A DNA stretch of 8,405 nucleotides from DATFIX01 sp047617305 (lineage in GTDB: Archaea > Halobacteriota > Halobacteria > Halobacteriales > Natrialbaceae). Made by a program: the position numbers and the translations under genes. Every line of letters begins with the position of its first letter. Position 1 is the stretch's first letter. The DNA lies in NCBI GenBank assembly GCA_047617305.1, contig JBLGCL010000129.1, positions 1 to 8,405 of the forward strand, read 5' to 3'. This document shows, piece by piece, positions 1-5,048 of the stretch. The notes below the pieces were generated by a model, which saw nothing but the letters and a program-made list of their open reading frames with translations, ran no database searches and had not been told where the DNA came from.

Positions 1-159
1 CAGGTTGGGCTGGTAGATTTTGCCTGCGTCAGGTATTCTCGGTCTTCATGGCAGTATGGGTTTGCCATTGTATCCCAGGGCGTTTTTCCAAAGACCGAGG
101 ATGTCATAGAACGATTCTCGTACACCTGTTTTGATTAGCCTTCAGCGTGCGTGTCGAAT

Positions 160-369
160 ATGGATAACATACAGAAAGGTATGCTTGGTGTTCAGATCAC
201 TCTCATCGGCCTGCTTCTCGGGACGTTGTTTGGAGAGGTGTCTCCGTATGATACAGTCGCGTTCGTGTTCGGTATTATCGGCACAATTGGCTTTCTCCGT
301 TCACTGAATCTCAGCCACGCACCCATCCACGGAGTCATTGACTGCATCGCTGTCAACGTCTTCCGCTAG
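160..369 (+). CDS. Possible small two-helix membrane protein, hypothetical
   Basis: I do not recognise a family. The 69-residue product has two hydrophobic stretches, roughly residues 9-25 (rich in Leu, Ile and Gly) and 30-46, which fit a small hairpin membrane protein of a kind common in haloarchaea. I prefer the ATG at 160 over the in-frame GTG at 151. An AT-rich TATA-like stretch near 129-137 lies about 27 bases upstream, as expected for a leaderless transcript. The last 20 residues look less convincing as protein and overlap, tail to tail, a minus-strand acidic ORF ending at 301. GC content (near 50%) is well below that of the genes further right, so this piece may have been acquired or may sit at the edge of another element. 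It could also be non-coding. Confidence 0.42.
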   Translation: MDNIQKGMLGVQITLIGLLLGTLFGEVSPYDTVAFVFGIIGTIGFLRSLNLSHAPIHGVIDCIAVNVFR

Positions 370-540
370 ACTACACAAGAGCGAGTTCGCGTGCGTCGAA
401 CCGTGCCGCTCACGGATCAGGCGGGGCGCACCGTCGTCCTCACCGTACACCCGGGAAATCGTCCTCGCGGGCTCGTCGCACCGGACCGCATGACACTCCA
501 GCTCGTCGATGTACTCGGGCGCAAACTCGTCCGGGTCCAT
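301..540 (-). CDS. Small acidic hypothetical protein
   Basis: A 79-residue product with about 20 Asp/Glu, only six Arg and no Lys, the composition typical of soluble haloarchaeal proteins. The first 50 or so codons end mostly in G or C, a strong coding signature. The last 25 or so codons lose that bias and run into the less GC-rich left flank. Four cysteines (residues 16, 21, 56, 74) are visible, and C16/C21 could be half of a metal site, but no clear zinc-finger pattern is present. The open frame continues upstream to 762. I chose the ATG at 540 because the acidic, GC3-biased part begins there and the upstream part reads like non-coding sequence. No family recognised. It may be a truncated gene whose original 3' end was replaced at a junction near 300-380. 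Confidence 0.45.
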   Translation of the reverse strand: MDPDEFAPEYIDELECHAVRCDEPARTISRVYGEDDGAPRLIRERHGSTHANSLLCSLAEDVDSDAVNDSVDGCVAEIQ

Positions 541-825
541 GCTCAGCCAAACGGCGATCGAATCAGTAACCAGAGGGGTGTCGGTTCCGGCATTGCGACA
601 CGACCGAAGAACGGTGGAACCCCCCGCAACGGCGGCCCGTGTCGGGGGAGCGTCGACAGGGAAACGCGAGTGCGAATCGGACTGGACTGATGTCGGACGT
701 CGGATGTCGAGTGTGGCCATTAACGACACCAGCCATGGATGGTCCGAGTGGTGCTCTAACACTCACGTCGCGCCTGCCGACAGCGGGTGTACCGAGAGCA
801 CTCTGATAAACTCCCCGGCCGATTG

Positions 826-838
826 CTATTAATTAAAA
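826..838. promoter_or_regulatory. AT-rich, TATA-like island with no gene attached
   Basis: A run of A/T including the palindrome TTAATTAA (829-836) in GC-rich surroundings. It resembles an archaeal TATA element and could fire in either direction, but no convincing ORF begins about 25-30 bases away. The 12-bp palindrome at 854-865 lies where a plus-strand transcript would start. Confidence 0.3.
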
Positions 839-973
839 CCGTTTCCCGGGTCCCCTCGATCGAGGATGGCGTTGGGCGTCGCTCGGTGGTACTCGACGTC
901 CAGAACCACGGACGACGGGCCTCGTGTACCCATACCTCCGCCCCCGGAAGGCACAGGCATGGAAGTGGGTGGG

Positions 974-1008
974 TGCAGGCAGGCCACTGGGTGGCAACGT
1001 CGCCTGCA
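974..1008. repeat. Two-tier hairpin, loop CTGGG (copy 1)
   Basis: The outer arms TGCAGGC (974-980) and GCCTGCA (1002-1008) are perfectly complementary. Nested inside are GCCA (983-986) and TGGC (992-995), closing the loop CTGGG. The 16-base core GGCCACTGGGTGGCAA (982-997) recurs with one mismatch at 2974-2989. An AT-rich island (1036-1066) and a tight hairpin (AACAA/TTGTT, 1031-1045) follow. Confidence 0.55.
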
Positions 1009-1114
1009 GGCCGTCGTTAGCAACCCGGGGAACAAAGATCTTGTTATTAGTTACCAATTATTATTCGAGGCGGTCGCGTCGGCCAGGCCGGTATTTCGCG
1101 TCCAACTGGATTCC

Positions 1115-1128
1115 CGGAGGCGCCTCCG
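1115..1128. repeat. Perfect 14-bp palindrome
   Basis: CGGAGGCGCCTCCG is its own reverse complement and is the longest perfect palindrome I found in the window. It could be a dimeric protein-binding site or the closing stem of a cruciform. No adjacent gene suggests which. Confidence 0.6.
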
Positions 1129-1175
1129 CGAGGGGCGACAGGAACCGTTCTCCCACGAGGCTATGCCGCCGAGCG

Positions 1176-1212
1176 CACGGTTCGTTCCGATCTCCGTCGA
1201 GGACGGACCGTG
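1176..1212 (+). repeat. 12-bp hairpin with two G-U pairs
   Basis: Bases 1176-1187 pair with 1201-1212 around a 13-base loop. Ten pairs are Watson-Crick and two (1182/1206 and 1186/1202) are G-T/G-U wobbles. As RNA this is stable on the plus strand. On the minus strand the wobbles become A-C mismatches, so the pairing slightly favours plus-strand transcription. Confidence 0.45.
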
Positions 1213-1324
1213 ACGGCACTCGCCCGACCAGGTGGTTTCGCGTGGGATTCGGTCGGTGGCACGCGTCGATCCAGCCCTCGAAGGGGCCACGAAACGGCCC
1301 GGGTGCGAGAACGGAGGAATGCCC

Positions 1325-1340
1325 GGGGGGTGTCGATAGA
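1325..1340 (+). repeat. G-tract/GTCGATAG motif, copy A
   Basis: Six G residues followed by TGTCGATAG. The 15-base string 1325-1339 is repeated exactly at 2142-2156. A shorter form, GGGGTGTCG, occurs at 575-583. Confidence 0.65.
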
Positions 1341-1433
1341 GGGACGACAGCGGACAACCGGCGCGACCGTGACGACACGAAATAGCCAGTAAAGCGACGA
1401 TCGGTCCGCAGGGTGCCTGTGACGCCTGCGTCC

Positions 1434-1442
1434 CCTATCGAC
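1434..1442 (-). repeat. GTCGATAGG motif, minus-strand copy
   Basis: CCTATCGAC on the plus strand. It lies directly before the AT-rich island 1453-1503. Confidence 0.6.
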
Positions 1443-1452
1443 GCGAGGGATA

Positions 1453-1504
1453 TGGTAATCTACTGTAATAAGTACCTTCACTAGTCATATTAACTATTTA
1501 TACG
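1453..1504. promoter_or_regulatory. Strongly AT-rich island with a two-way TATA-like element
   Basis: This is the most AT-rich stretch in the gene-poor region. TATTTATAC at about 1495-1503 reads as a good archaeal TATA box on the plus strand, and its complement GTATAAATA reads as one on the minus strand. A plus-strand start would fall near 1525, upstream of the palindrome at 1583 and the hairpin at 1640. No protein gene follows in either direction, so any transcript would probably be non-coding. Confidence 0.4.
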
Positions 1505-1582
1505 GCCCCGAGGCTCCTGAACTGACGCCGAGCGGGCAACGTACGACATCGGGGGCTCTCGCTGGTCCGGGCCACCGGCGGA

Positions 1583-1594
1583 GACTCCGGAGTC
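1583..1594. repeat. Perfect 12-bp palindrome
   Basis: GACTCCGGAGTC is self-complementary. It is followed by a pyrimidine tract (1596-1620) interrupted by a single purine. Confidence 0.6.
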
Positions 1595-1639
1595 GTCCTC
1601 CCCTTCCCCCCATCCCCCTTCGTGAGTGCAGACACGATC

Positions 1640-1668
1640 GCAGGTCGGCGACGAGCGGTCCGACCTGC
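1640..1668. repeat. Perfect 9-bp hairpin with conserved flanks
   Basis: GCAGGTCGG (1640-1648) pairs perfectly with CCGACCTGC (1660-1668) around an 11-base loop. The left border CGATCGCAGG (1635-1644) and right border CCTGCTA (1664-1670) are identical to the borders of the hairpin at 2488-2530, though the loops differ. GTCGATAGG follows at 1675. Confidence 0.6.
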
Positions 1669-1674
1669 TACTCG

Positions 1675-1683
1675 GTCGATAGG
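1675..1683 (+). repeat. GTCGATAGG motif, plus-strand copy
   Basis: Exact copy of the 9-mer, seven bases after the hairpin 1640-1668 and shortly before the AT-rich palindrome at 1709. Confidence 0.6.
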
Positions 1684-1701
1684 GTGACACGGATAAAGAG
1701 T

Positions 1702-1726
1702 CCCGGCGCTAAATATTTAGACCGGG
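1702..1726. repeat. AT-core palindrome inside a GC-rich dyad
   Basis: CTAAATATTTAG (1709-1720) is a perfect 12-bp palindrome flanked by CCCGG (1702-1706) and CCGGG (1722-1726), which also pair. The AT core could serve as a TATA element or as an operator for a dimeric regulator. No gene start lies at a suitable distance. Confidence 0.5.
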
Positions 1727-1855
1727 TCGCGTCTCGATGGCGGTCGGCGGGTCCTCACCGGTGCGGACCGTCCCTGAACTCTTCCGCGCGGGAGGACCGA
1801 GTCGGACCGACGAGACCTCCAGAATCGCGGGACGAGGTTCTCCGGGGGTTCGTTC

Positions 1856-1888
1856 GGGGGGAGAGTGTCGATAGGCCAGGGGTCGAGG
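1856..1888 (+). repeat. G-tract/GTCGATAGG motif, long form
   Basis: Six G, then AGAG, then TGTCGATAGG (1866-1875), continuing to GTCGAGG. The 23 bases from 1866 to 1888 match 2697-2719 at 17 positions without a gap, and both copies are preceded by a run of five or six G. This is the clearest sign that the motif belongs to a longer diverged repeat. Confidence 0.55.
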
Positions 1889-1983
1889 CATAGGCTCACG
1901 GCCGGATGTCGGTGATCGAGGGCATGGCTGTCAACGACGCCCGGTTACGACGGGTTGTCCAACCCCATCTCGACCGGTTGACG

Positions 1984-1992
1984 CCTATCGAC
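1984..1992 (-). repeat. GTCGATAGG motif, minus-strand copy
   Basis: Exact CCTATCGAC on the plus strand. Confidence 0.55.
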
Positions 1993-2141
1993 GTTCGGAA
2001 CGTGACCCGGGAGGACTGTAAAGTTCGGTGAGCGGTTTCTTGATCTGAAAACGCCGGGGAATGGTCCGCGCGGCTTGCGGTTCCGCGTATCGGCTGCCAC
2101 TCGCCGTTTCGCTCTCTCTCTTCGGGGATCGGCCCGTAACA

Positions 2142-2157
2142 GGGGGGTGTCGATAGG
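2142..2157 (+). repeat. G-tract/GTCGATAGG motif, copy B
   Basis: Six G followed by TGTCGATAGG. It shares a perfect 15-mer with 1325-1339. The preceding bases GTAACA resemble GTAACCA in front of the shorter GGGGTGTCG copy at 575. Confidence 0.65.
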
Positions 2158-2271
2158 AGAGGTTATGGGAGAGTGAGGGAAACGGCCGAGGGGTGGGACG
2201 TTTCCCGGTATTGCCCGACCGTCCGCGATCAAAAGCGCCCCGATGAACGGACAGGATCGGGTCGTGTCATT

Positions 2272-2280
2272 CCTATCGAC
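2272..2280 (-). repeat. GTCGATAGG motif, minus-strand copy
   Basis: Exact CCTATCGAC on the plus strand. An AT-rich stretch (2301-2320) follows. Confidence 0.55.
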
Positions 2281-2411
2281 GGGCTAACTGCTCACCGACC
2301 CTACATAAAACAACGGAAAGGTGTGGTGACTTGCCGAGAACCTGCCACGATGTGTGGGTCCGCACGATCCGGCCGGCGAATGGTTCGCAGTGGCCGTCGT
2401 CAGTATGAAAG

Positions 2412-2452
2412 CGGGGCCGCACGTCGGCCCGGGTGGCCGAACGCCGGCCCCG
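2412..2452. repeat. Two-tier hairpin, loop CGGGT (copy 2)
   Basis: The outer stem CGGGGCCG (2412-2419) pairs with CGGCCCCG (2445-2452). A symmetric 4x4 internal loop leads to an inner stem TCGGCC (2424-2429)/GGCCGA (2435-2440) that closes the pentaloop CGGGT. All 14 pairs are Watson-Crick. This is the most stable-looking fold in the region, and it lies 35 bases before the next hairpin. Confidence 0.6.
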
Positions 2453-2487
2453 AAAGTGAACTCCCCCCGATTCCCCCCGTAGCGATC

Positions 2488-2530
2488 GCAGGCAGGATGG
2501 CCGAATGGGCGATCGGCGATCGCTGCCTGC
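2488..2530. repeat. Two-tier hairpin, loop ATGGGCGA (copy 3)
   Basis: The outer stem GCAGGCAG (2488-2495) pairs with CTGCCTGC (2523-2530). The inner stem GCCGA (2500-2504) pairs with TCGGC (2513-2517). Its borders are the same as those of the 1640-1668 hairpin. A competing fold pairs AGCGATCGC (2481-2489) with GCGATCGCT (2516-2524), so two mutually exclusive structures are possible. Confidence 0.6.
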
Positions 2531-2672
2531 TAATGAGTTCCAGTCGACGTCCGTACCTAAAGCCACCCTCTAGGTGTTTCAAACGAGGGCGTCGCCCGAG
2601 GCAGTGCCTCCGCATCAATCCTCCGGAACGAGCGAAGGCGCCCCTCGTCCACCCGCTACTCTCGCCCGGCAG

Positions 2673-2719
2673 TGTGGAAACTGAACGGGGGAGGGGTGTT
2701 GACCGACCGGGCGTCGAGG
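2673..2719 (+). repeat. GTGGAAAC plus G-tract repeat
   Basis: GTGGAAAC, a short spacer, then GGGGG-A-GGGG and TGTTGACC. The 2697-2719 part is a diverged copy of 1866-1888. The order of a GGAAAC half-site followed by a G-string recalls archaeal origin recognition boxes, but the matching TTTCC arm of the dyad is not present. Confidence 0.35.
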
Positions 2720-2859
2720 GGGGGATGGGTGCAGACGGTGGACGAACAAGTGCCAGAGGGATCCCCGTCTGCAGCCGTACTTATTGCCGCAAACAATTCA
2801 AACCTTCGCGTGTGAGGCCGGGAAACGCCGCCCAAGGCACGGTGGATCCCGACGTTCGG

Positions 2860-2871
2860 CGTCGATCGACG
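2860..2871. repeat. Perfect 12-bp palindrome
   Basis: CGTCGATCGACG is self-complementary. It overlaps a small hairpin CGACG (2850-2854)/CGTCG (2860-2864) with loop TTCGG. Confidence 0.55.
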
Positions 2872-2914
2872 TTTCCCCTCCGAAGACGGGGGAGGACGGG
2901 CCGCAAACACCCCT

Positions 2915-2953
2915 CCTCCCGGGTGGGGGAAGCACAGGAACGTTCCCGGGAGG
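2915..2953. repeat. Perfect 9-bp hairpin
   Basis: CCTCCCGGG (2915-2923) is perfectly complementary to CCCGGGAGG (2945-2953) across a 21-base loop. It lies just upstream of the repeated GGCCAGTGGGTGGCAA core. Confidence 0.5.
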
Positions 2954-2973
2954 CGGGGAACCGATAGCAAGCT

Positions 2974-2989
2974 GGCCAGTGGGTGGCAA
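2974..2989. repeat. GGCCA-TGGGTGGCAA core, second copy (loop GTGGG)
   Basis: 15 of 16 bases match 982-997. The inner GCCA/TGGC stem and a GGG-containing loop are kept, although the outer stem seen in copy 1 is not evident. The palindrome GTATCGATAC (3009-3018) and a short CCGTG/CACGG hairpin (3036-3051) follow. Confidence 0.5.
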
Positions 2990-3237
2990 AGGCACCTGTT
3001 CGCCGGGAGTATCGATACAGGGAGGTAATACGTTGCCGTGAGGCACCACGGGGGTTTTGTGTGGGCCGGGGCGTTTCAGAGGGTGGCGCAGGTCCCGTCA
3101 CCCGCCGACCGCTCCCGAGAACGTACCGCCATCCGGCATGGGCAGGGCGAGTCCCAACCGAAACACTGCGCCGGTTGCCGGCCCCGGCTCCCATCGACGG
3201 TCGCCTGATCGTCCGGTGACCAAGCTCCTCAGCGCGT

Positions 3238-3249
3238 TCCCGGCCGGGA
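3238..3249. repeat. Perfect 12-bp palindrome after the membrane-protein gene
   Basis: TCCCGGCCGGGA lies a few bases past the stop codon of the minus-strand gene ending at 3255. It could form a hairpin at the 3' end of that transcript. No T-rich archaeal terminator tract is attached. Confidence 0.45.
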
Positions 3250-3254
3250 GGTCC

Positions 3255-3737
3255 CTAGAGGCCCTCCAGCGCGGCGTACGCGGCGCCGACCGCCACGCCG
3301 TAGACGGCGTGACCGACCAGGCTCGTCGTGTTGAAGTTCGGCAGCGGCGGATCGGCCGGCGACCCGACGGCGTCGAGCCAGACCGGCATGACTAGCGCCG
3401 CCAGCACGATCCAGAGGACGACGCCGAAGGCGAGGCCGGCCGCCACCTGCGTCCGCGCGGACGTGTCGTTGAGCCCGACGACGCGGACGACGCCGGCGAA
3501 GACGAGGCCCAGTACCGCGGCGTGACTCATGTGAACGATCCACCCGAGCGTTCCGTTCGGCGGCGGGGCGAAGCCGTACATGGACGGGATCGCCACCTCG
3601 ATGACGGGCGTCATCCGGATCGAGAGGAGTACCCCAAAGACGGCGCCGCCGACGAGACCGGCGAGGACCCCGGCCTTCCAGTTCCCCGGAGCGTTTTCGA
3701 AGGCTGTCTCCGCTGACGTTGCTGTTTCCGAAGCCAT
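3255..3737 (-). CDS. Four-helix small membrane protein, probably the DUF6789-like family
   Basis: A 160-residue integral membrane protein of unknown function. After a short polar N-terminus there are four hydrophobic segments at about residues 22-41, 66-87, 97-118 and 138-156. Small residues and Gly dominate, and conserved-looking His residues sit in or near the membrane (HMSH at 69-72, GHAVYG at 142-147). A Pro-rich loop (FAPPPNG) precedes the second helix. I believe it belongs to a haloarchaeal family often misnamed histidine kinase in databases; no kinase domain is present. The frame stays open upstream to 3794, but I chose the ATG at 3737 because a TATA element (GATAAA on the minus strand, 3762-3767) lies about 27 bases before it, which fits a leaderless transcript. 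The gene follows trmO on the same strand but has its own promoter. Confidence 0.8.
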   Translation of the reverse strand: MASETATSAETAFENAPGNWKAGVLAGLVGGAVFGVLLSIRMTPVIEVAIPSMYGFAPPPNGTLGWIVHMSHAAVLGLVFAGVVRVVGLNDTSARTQVAAGLAFGVVLWIVLAALVMPVWLDAVGSPADPPLPNFNTTSLVGHAVYGVAVGAAYAALEGL

Positions 3738-3761
3738 GGCCGAATCCGACGGGGCTAGCCC

Positions 3762-3767
3762 TTTATC
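3762..3767 (-). promoter_or_regulatory. TATA box for the membrane-protein gene
   Basis: GATAAA on the minus strand, about 27 bases before the ATG at 3737. This spacing puts the transcript start at or next to the start codon and decides between that ATG and the longer frame from 3794. Confidence 0.6.
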
Positions 3768-3942
3768 TCCGCCGTGTTTGTGTGTCACGGTCACACAATC
3801 GGTCGAACGACGGTCCGTCCGCTGCTGGCGGGGTCGGTACCCGTTCGCCCCTAACGGGCCGGTCCGAACGATTGTGGAAGGCGGGGATCGGTACCCCTCG
3901 GAGACGGATCCCTCGACCCGCCGGACGCGGTCGCCCCAGAAC

Positions 3943-4434
3943 TCACCGGAACCGATCGTCGGCAGTCACGTCGTCGGGCCGCTTCGGCGTGGCGTCGAGC
4001 CACCCCGCTTCGGCGTCTTCGCGGACGTCGAAGTCCGGAACGTACGGTTTGATGTCGAGCAGCGGCGTCCCGTCGAGCACGTCGACGCCCCTGACGGTGA
4101 GGGTCCCGTCGTCGACGTCCTCGATGGCTACGACCGAGAGTCCGATTGGATTCGGCCGACGCGGCGCCCGCGTCGAGAACAGTCCCCGGTCGTCGTCGTC
4201 CAGGAAGGGGCGGATGGAGAGCGACGCGCCGTCGTCCGCACGATGGAAGTGATAGAGCAGGATGCAGTGCGAGAACTCATCGAGGTCGGCCAGGCCAGGA
4301 CCGTATCGGTCGTCGAGTTCCACGGTCCCGACGGCGTCCCCGGCGGCCGACGCCTGGATCGGCATCCCTCCGACGGACTCGAACGGGGAGCGGATGACCC
4401 CGATCGATTCGTAGCGAAGGTCGTCTTCGTCCAT
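3943..4434 (-). CDS. trmO: TrmO, tRNA (t6A37) N6-methyltransferase
   Basis: Member of the TrmO/YaeB (UPF0066) family, SAM-dependent enzymes that N6-methylate the threonylcarbamoyl-adenosine at position 37 of tRNA to give m6t6A and tune decoding of ACY threonine codons. The protein has 163 residues, close to a single-domain archaeal form without the C-terminal extension of longer bacterial members. Signature parts are IGVIRSPF (11-18), the family hallmark STRAPRRPNPIGLS (87-100), and DGTPLLDIKPYVP (121-133), which together build the SAM-binding beta-barrel. It is acidic throughout, as expected for a halophile. It lies 81 bases after the Usp gene in the same direction. No good TATA box is visible in that gap (only a weak CTTGAC near -25), so it may be co-transcribed with usp. 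Confidence 0.93.
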   Translation of the reverse strand: MDEDDLRYESIGVIRSPFESVGGMPIQASAAGDAVGTVELDDRYGPGLADLDEFSHCILLYHFHRADDGASLSIRPFLDDDDRGLFSTRAPRRPNPIGLSVVAIEDVDDGTLTVRGVDVLDGTPLLDIKPYVPDFDVREDAEAGWLDATPKRPDDVTADDRFR

Positions 4435-4515
4435 GTGGGCAGTATCGGTCGAAGGGTCAAGACCCCAGCGGATCGTATCGTGGACCCCGTCGGGGGATCA
4501 CGATCACCACCGTCC

Positions 4516-4953
4516 TCAGTCCCCGTCGACGTTGATGACGAGGACGGGCCACTGCTCGCTGTCGAGGACGCGCTGGGTGACGCTGCCGATGTTGCCCAGT
4601 CGGTCCCGACCGGTCTTGCCGTGGGTGCCCATGACGATGAGGTCGACGTCCTTCTCGCGGGCGTGCGAGAGGATCCCCCGGTGGGGGACGGCCTCGCGGA
4701 GCGCGGTTTCGTACTCGACTCCGGCGTCCTCCAGGGCGTGCCCGACCCGGTCGAGGGCGTGGCGGCCGTCGCGTTCGAGCGACTCCATGACGTCGCTTTC
4801 GGTGTCCTGCGAGGCGGCGAGCGACAGGCGTCGGTCGACGACGTAGAGGACGTACACCGTCGCGCCGTTGTCCTGCGCGATCGAGACCGCGTGGTCGATC
4901 GTCGTCCGGGTGCCCGCGCTGCCGTCCGTCGGGAGCAGTATTCGATCGTACAT
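4516..4953 (-). CDS. Universal stress protein (UspA family)
   Basis: A 145-residue single Usp domain, a Rossmann-like alpha/beta fold that usually works as a dimer in the cytoplasm and often binds ATP. Visible parts are the N-terminal strand and loop MYDRILLPTDGS (1-12), the VYVLYVVD strand (33-40), DLIVMGTHG (104-112), and the nucleotide-loop end GS at 123-124 followed by VTQRVL. Ten residues separate GTHG from GS, one more than the usual Gly-2x-Gly-9x-Gly-Ser/Thr spacing, so ATP binding is likely but not certain. The frame is open upstream to 5043, but the ATG at 4953 starts exactly at the family N-terminus and has a TATA-like element about 29 bases upstream. Its role is presumably stress survival; the specific signal is unknown. 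Confidence 0.92.
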   Translation of the reverse strand: MYDRILLPTDGSAGTRTTIDHAVSIAQDNGATVYVLYVVDRRLSLAASQDTESDVMESLERDGRHALDRVGHALEDAGVEYETALREAVPHRGILSHAREKDVDLIVMGTHGKTGRDRLGNIGSVTQRVLDSEQWPVLVINVDGD

Positions 4954-4978
4954 GTGAGAGGTAACAGTCGCCGAACAC

Positions 4979-4986
4979 GAAAATAG
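4979..4986 (-). promoter_or_regulatory. TATA-like element for usp
   Basis: CTATTTTC on the minus strand, about 29 bases before the usp ATG, in an otherwise GC-rich gap between usp and the ATPase gene. It supports an independent, nearly leaderless usp transcript. Confidence 0.5.
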
Positions 4987-5048
4987 TTGTGCGTGTCGGC
5001 AGGGACTAGCGGCTCGCGCCGACGGGTGGCCCCGGCGGTCCACCGGCG

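Larger units (their letters stand above)
541..3254. other. 2.7 kb gene-poor, repeat- and hairpin-rich region
   Basis: I find no credible protein gene here on either strand. The open frames present encode Arg/Pro/Gly-rich basic products, unlike the acidic proteins elsewhere in the window, and they run straight through hairpins and palindromes. The stretch holds G-tracts joined to a GTCGATAG motif, seven copies of that motif between 1332 and 2280, six perfect palindromes of 12-14 bp, at least five stable hairpins, and AT-rich islands near 826-838, 1036-1066, 1453-1503, 1690-1720, 2296-2320, 2770-2800 and 3009-3030. No tRNA or rRNA was recognised by eye. It could hold non-coding RNAs, be a decayed mobile or repeat region, or be a protein-binding region. 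The notable parts are annotated separately. Confidence 0.75.

Noticed and set aside
1..138. Open frame from the left edge to a TAG at 136 on the plus strand (tail of a gene?)
   Set aside because: 45 codons without a stop is not significant at this composition, a shorter minus-strand frame looks equally plausible, and no motif decides. Left unannotated.
541..762. Upstream extension of the 301-540 minus-strand gene
   Set aside because: This part lacks the acidic composition and GC3 bias of the 301-540 part and contains the GGGGTGTCG repeat, so it reads as intergenic.
924..1385. 153-residue open frame on the plus strand
   Set aside because: Basic, low-complexity product that overlaps a 14-bp palindrome and two hairpins. 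No family signature.
2173..2967. 264-residue open frame on the plus strand inside the gene-poor region
   Set aside because: The product is Arg/Pro/Gly-rich and strongly basic, unlike every credible protein here. It runs through two strong hairpins, a palindrome and repeat units, and shows no recognisable domain. High GC makes such long spurious frames common.
541..3254. CRISPR array, tRNA or rRNA
   Set aside because: The repeats are short, irregularly spaced and in both orientations, so not a CRISPR. I saw no cloverleaf or conserved rRNA segment by eye.
3580..4986. 468-residue open frame antisense to the membrane protein, trmO and usp
   Set aside because: It mirrors the GC-biased codons of three well-supported genes on the other strand and has no domain of its own.
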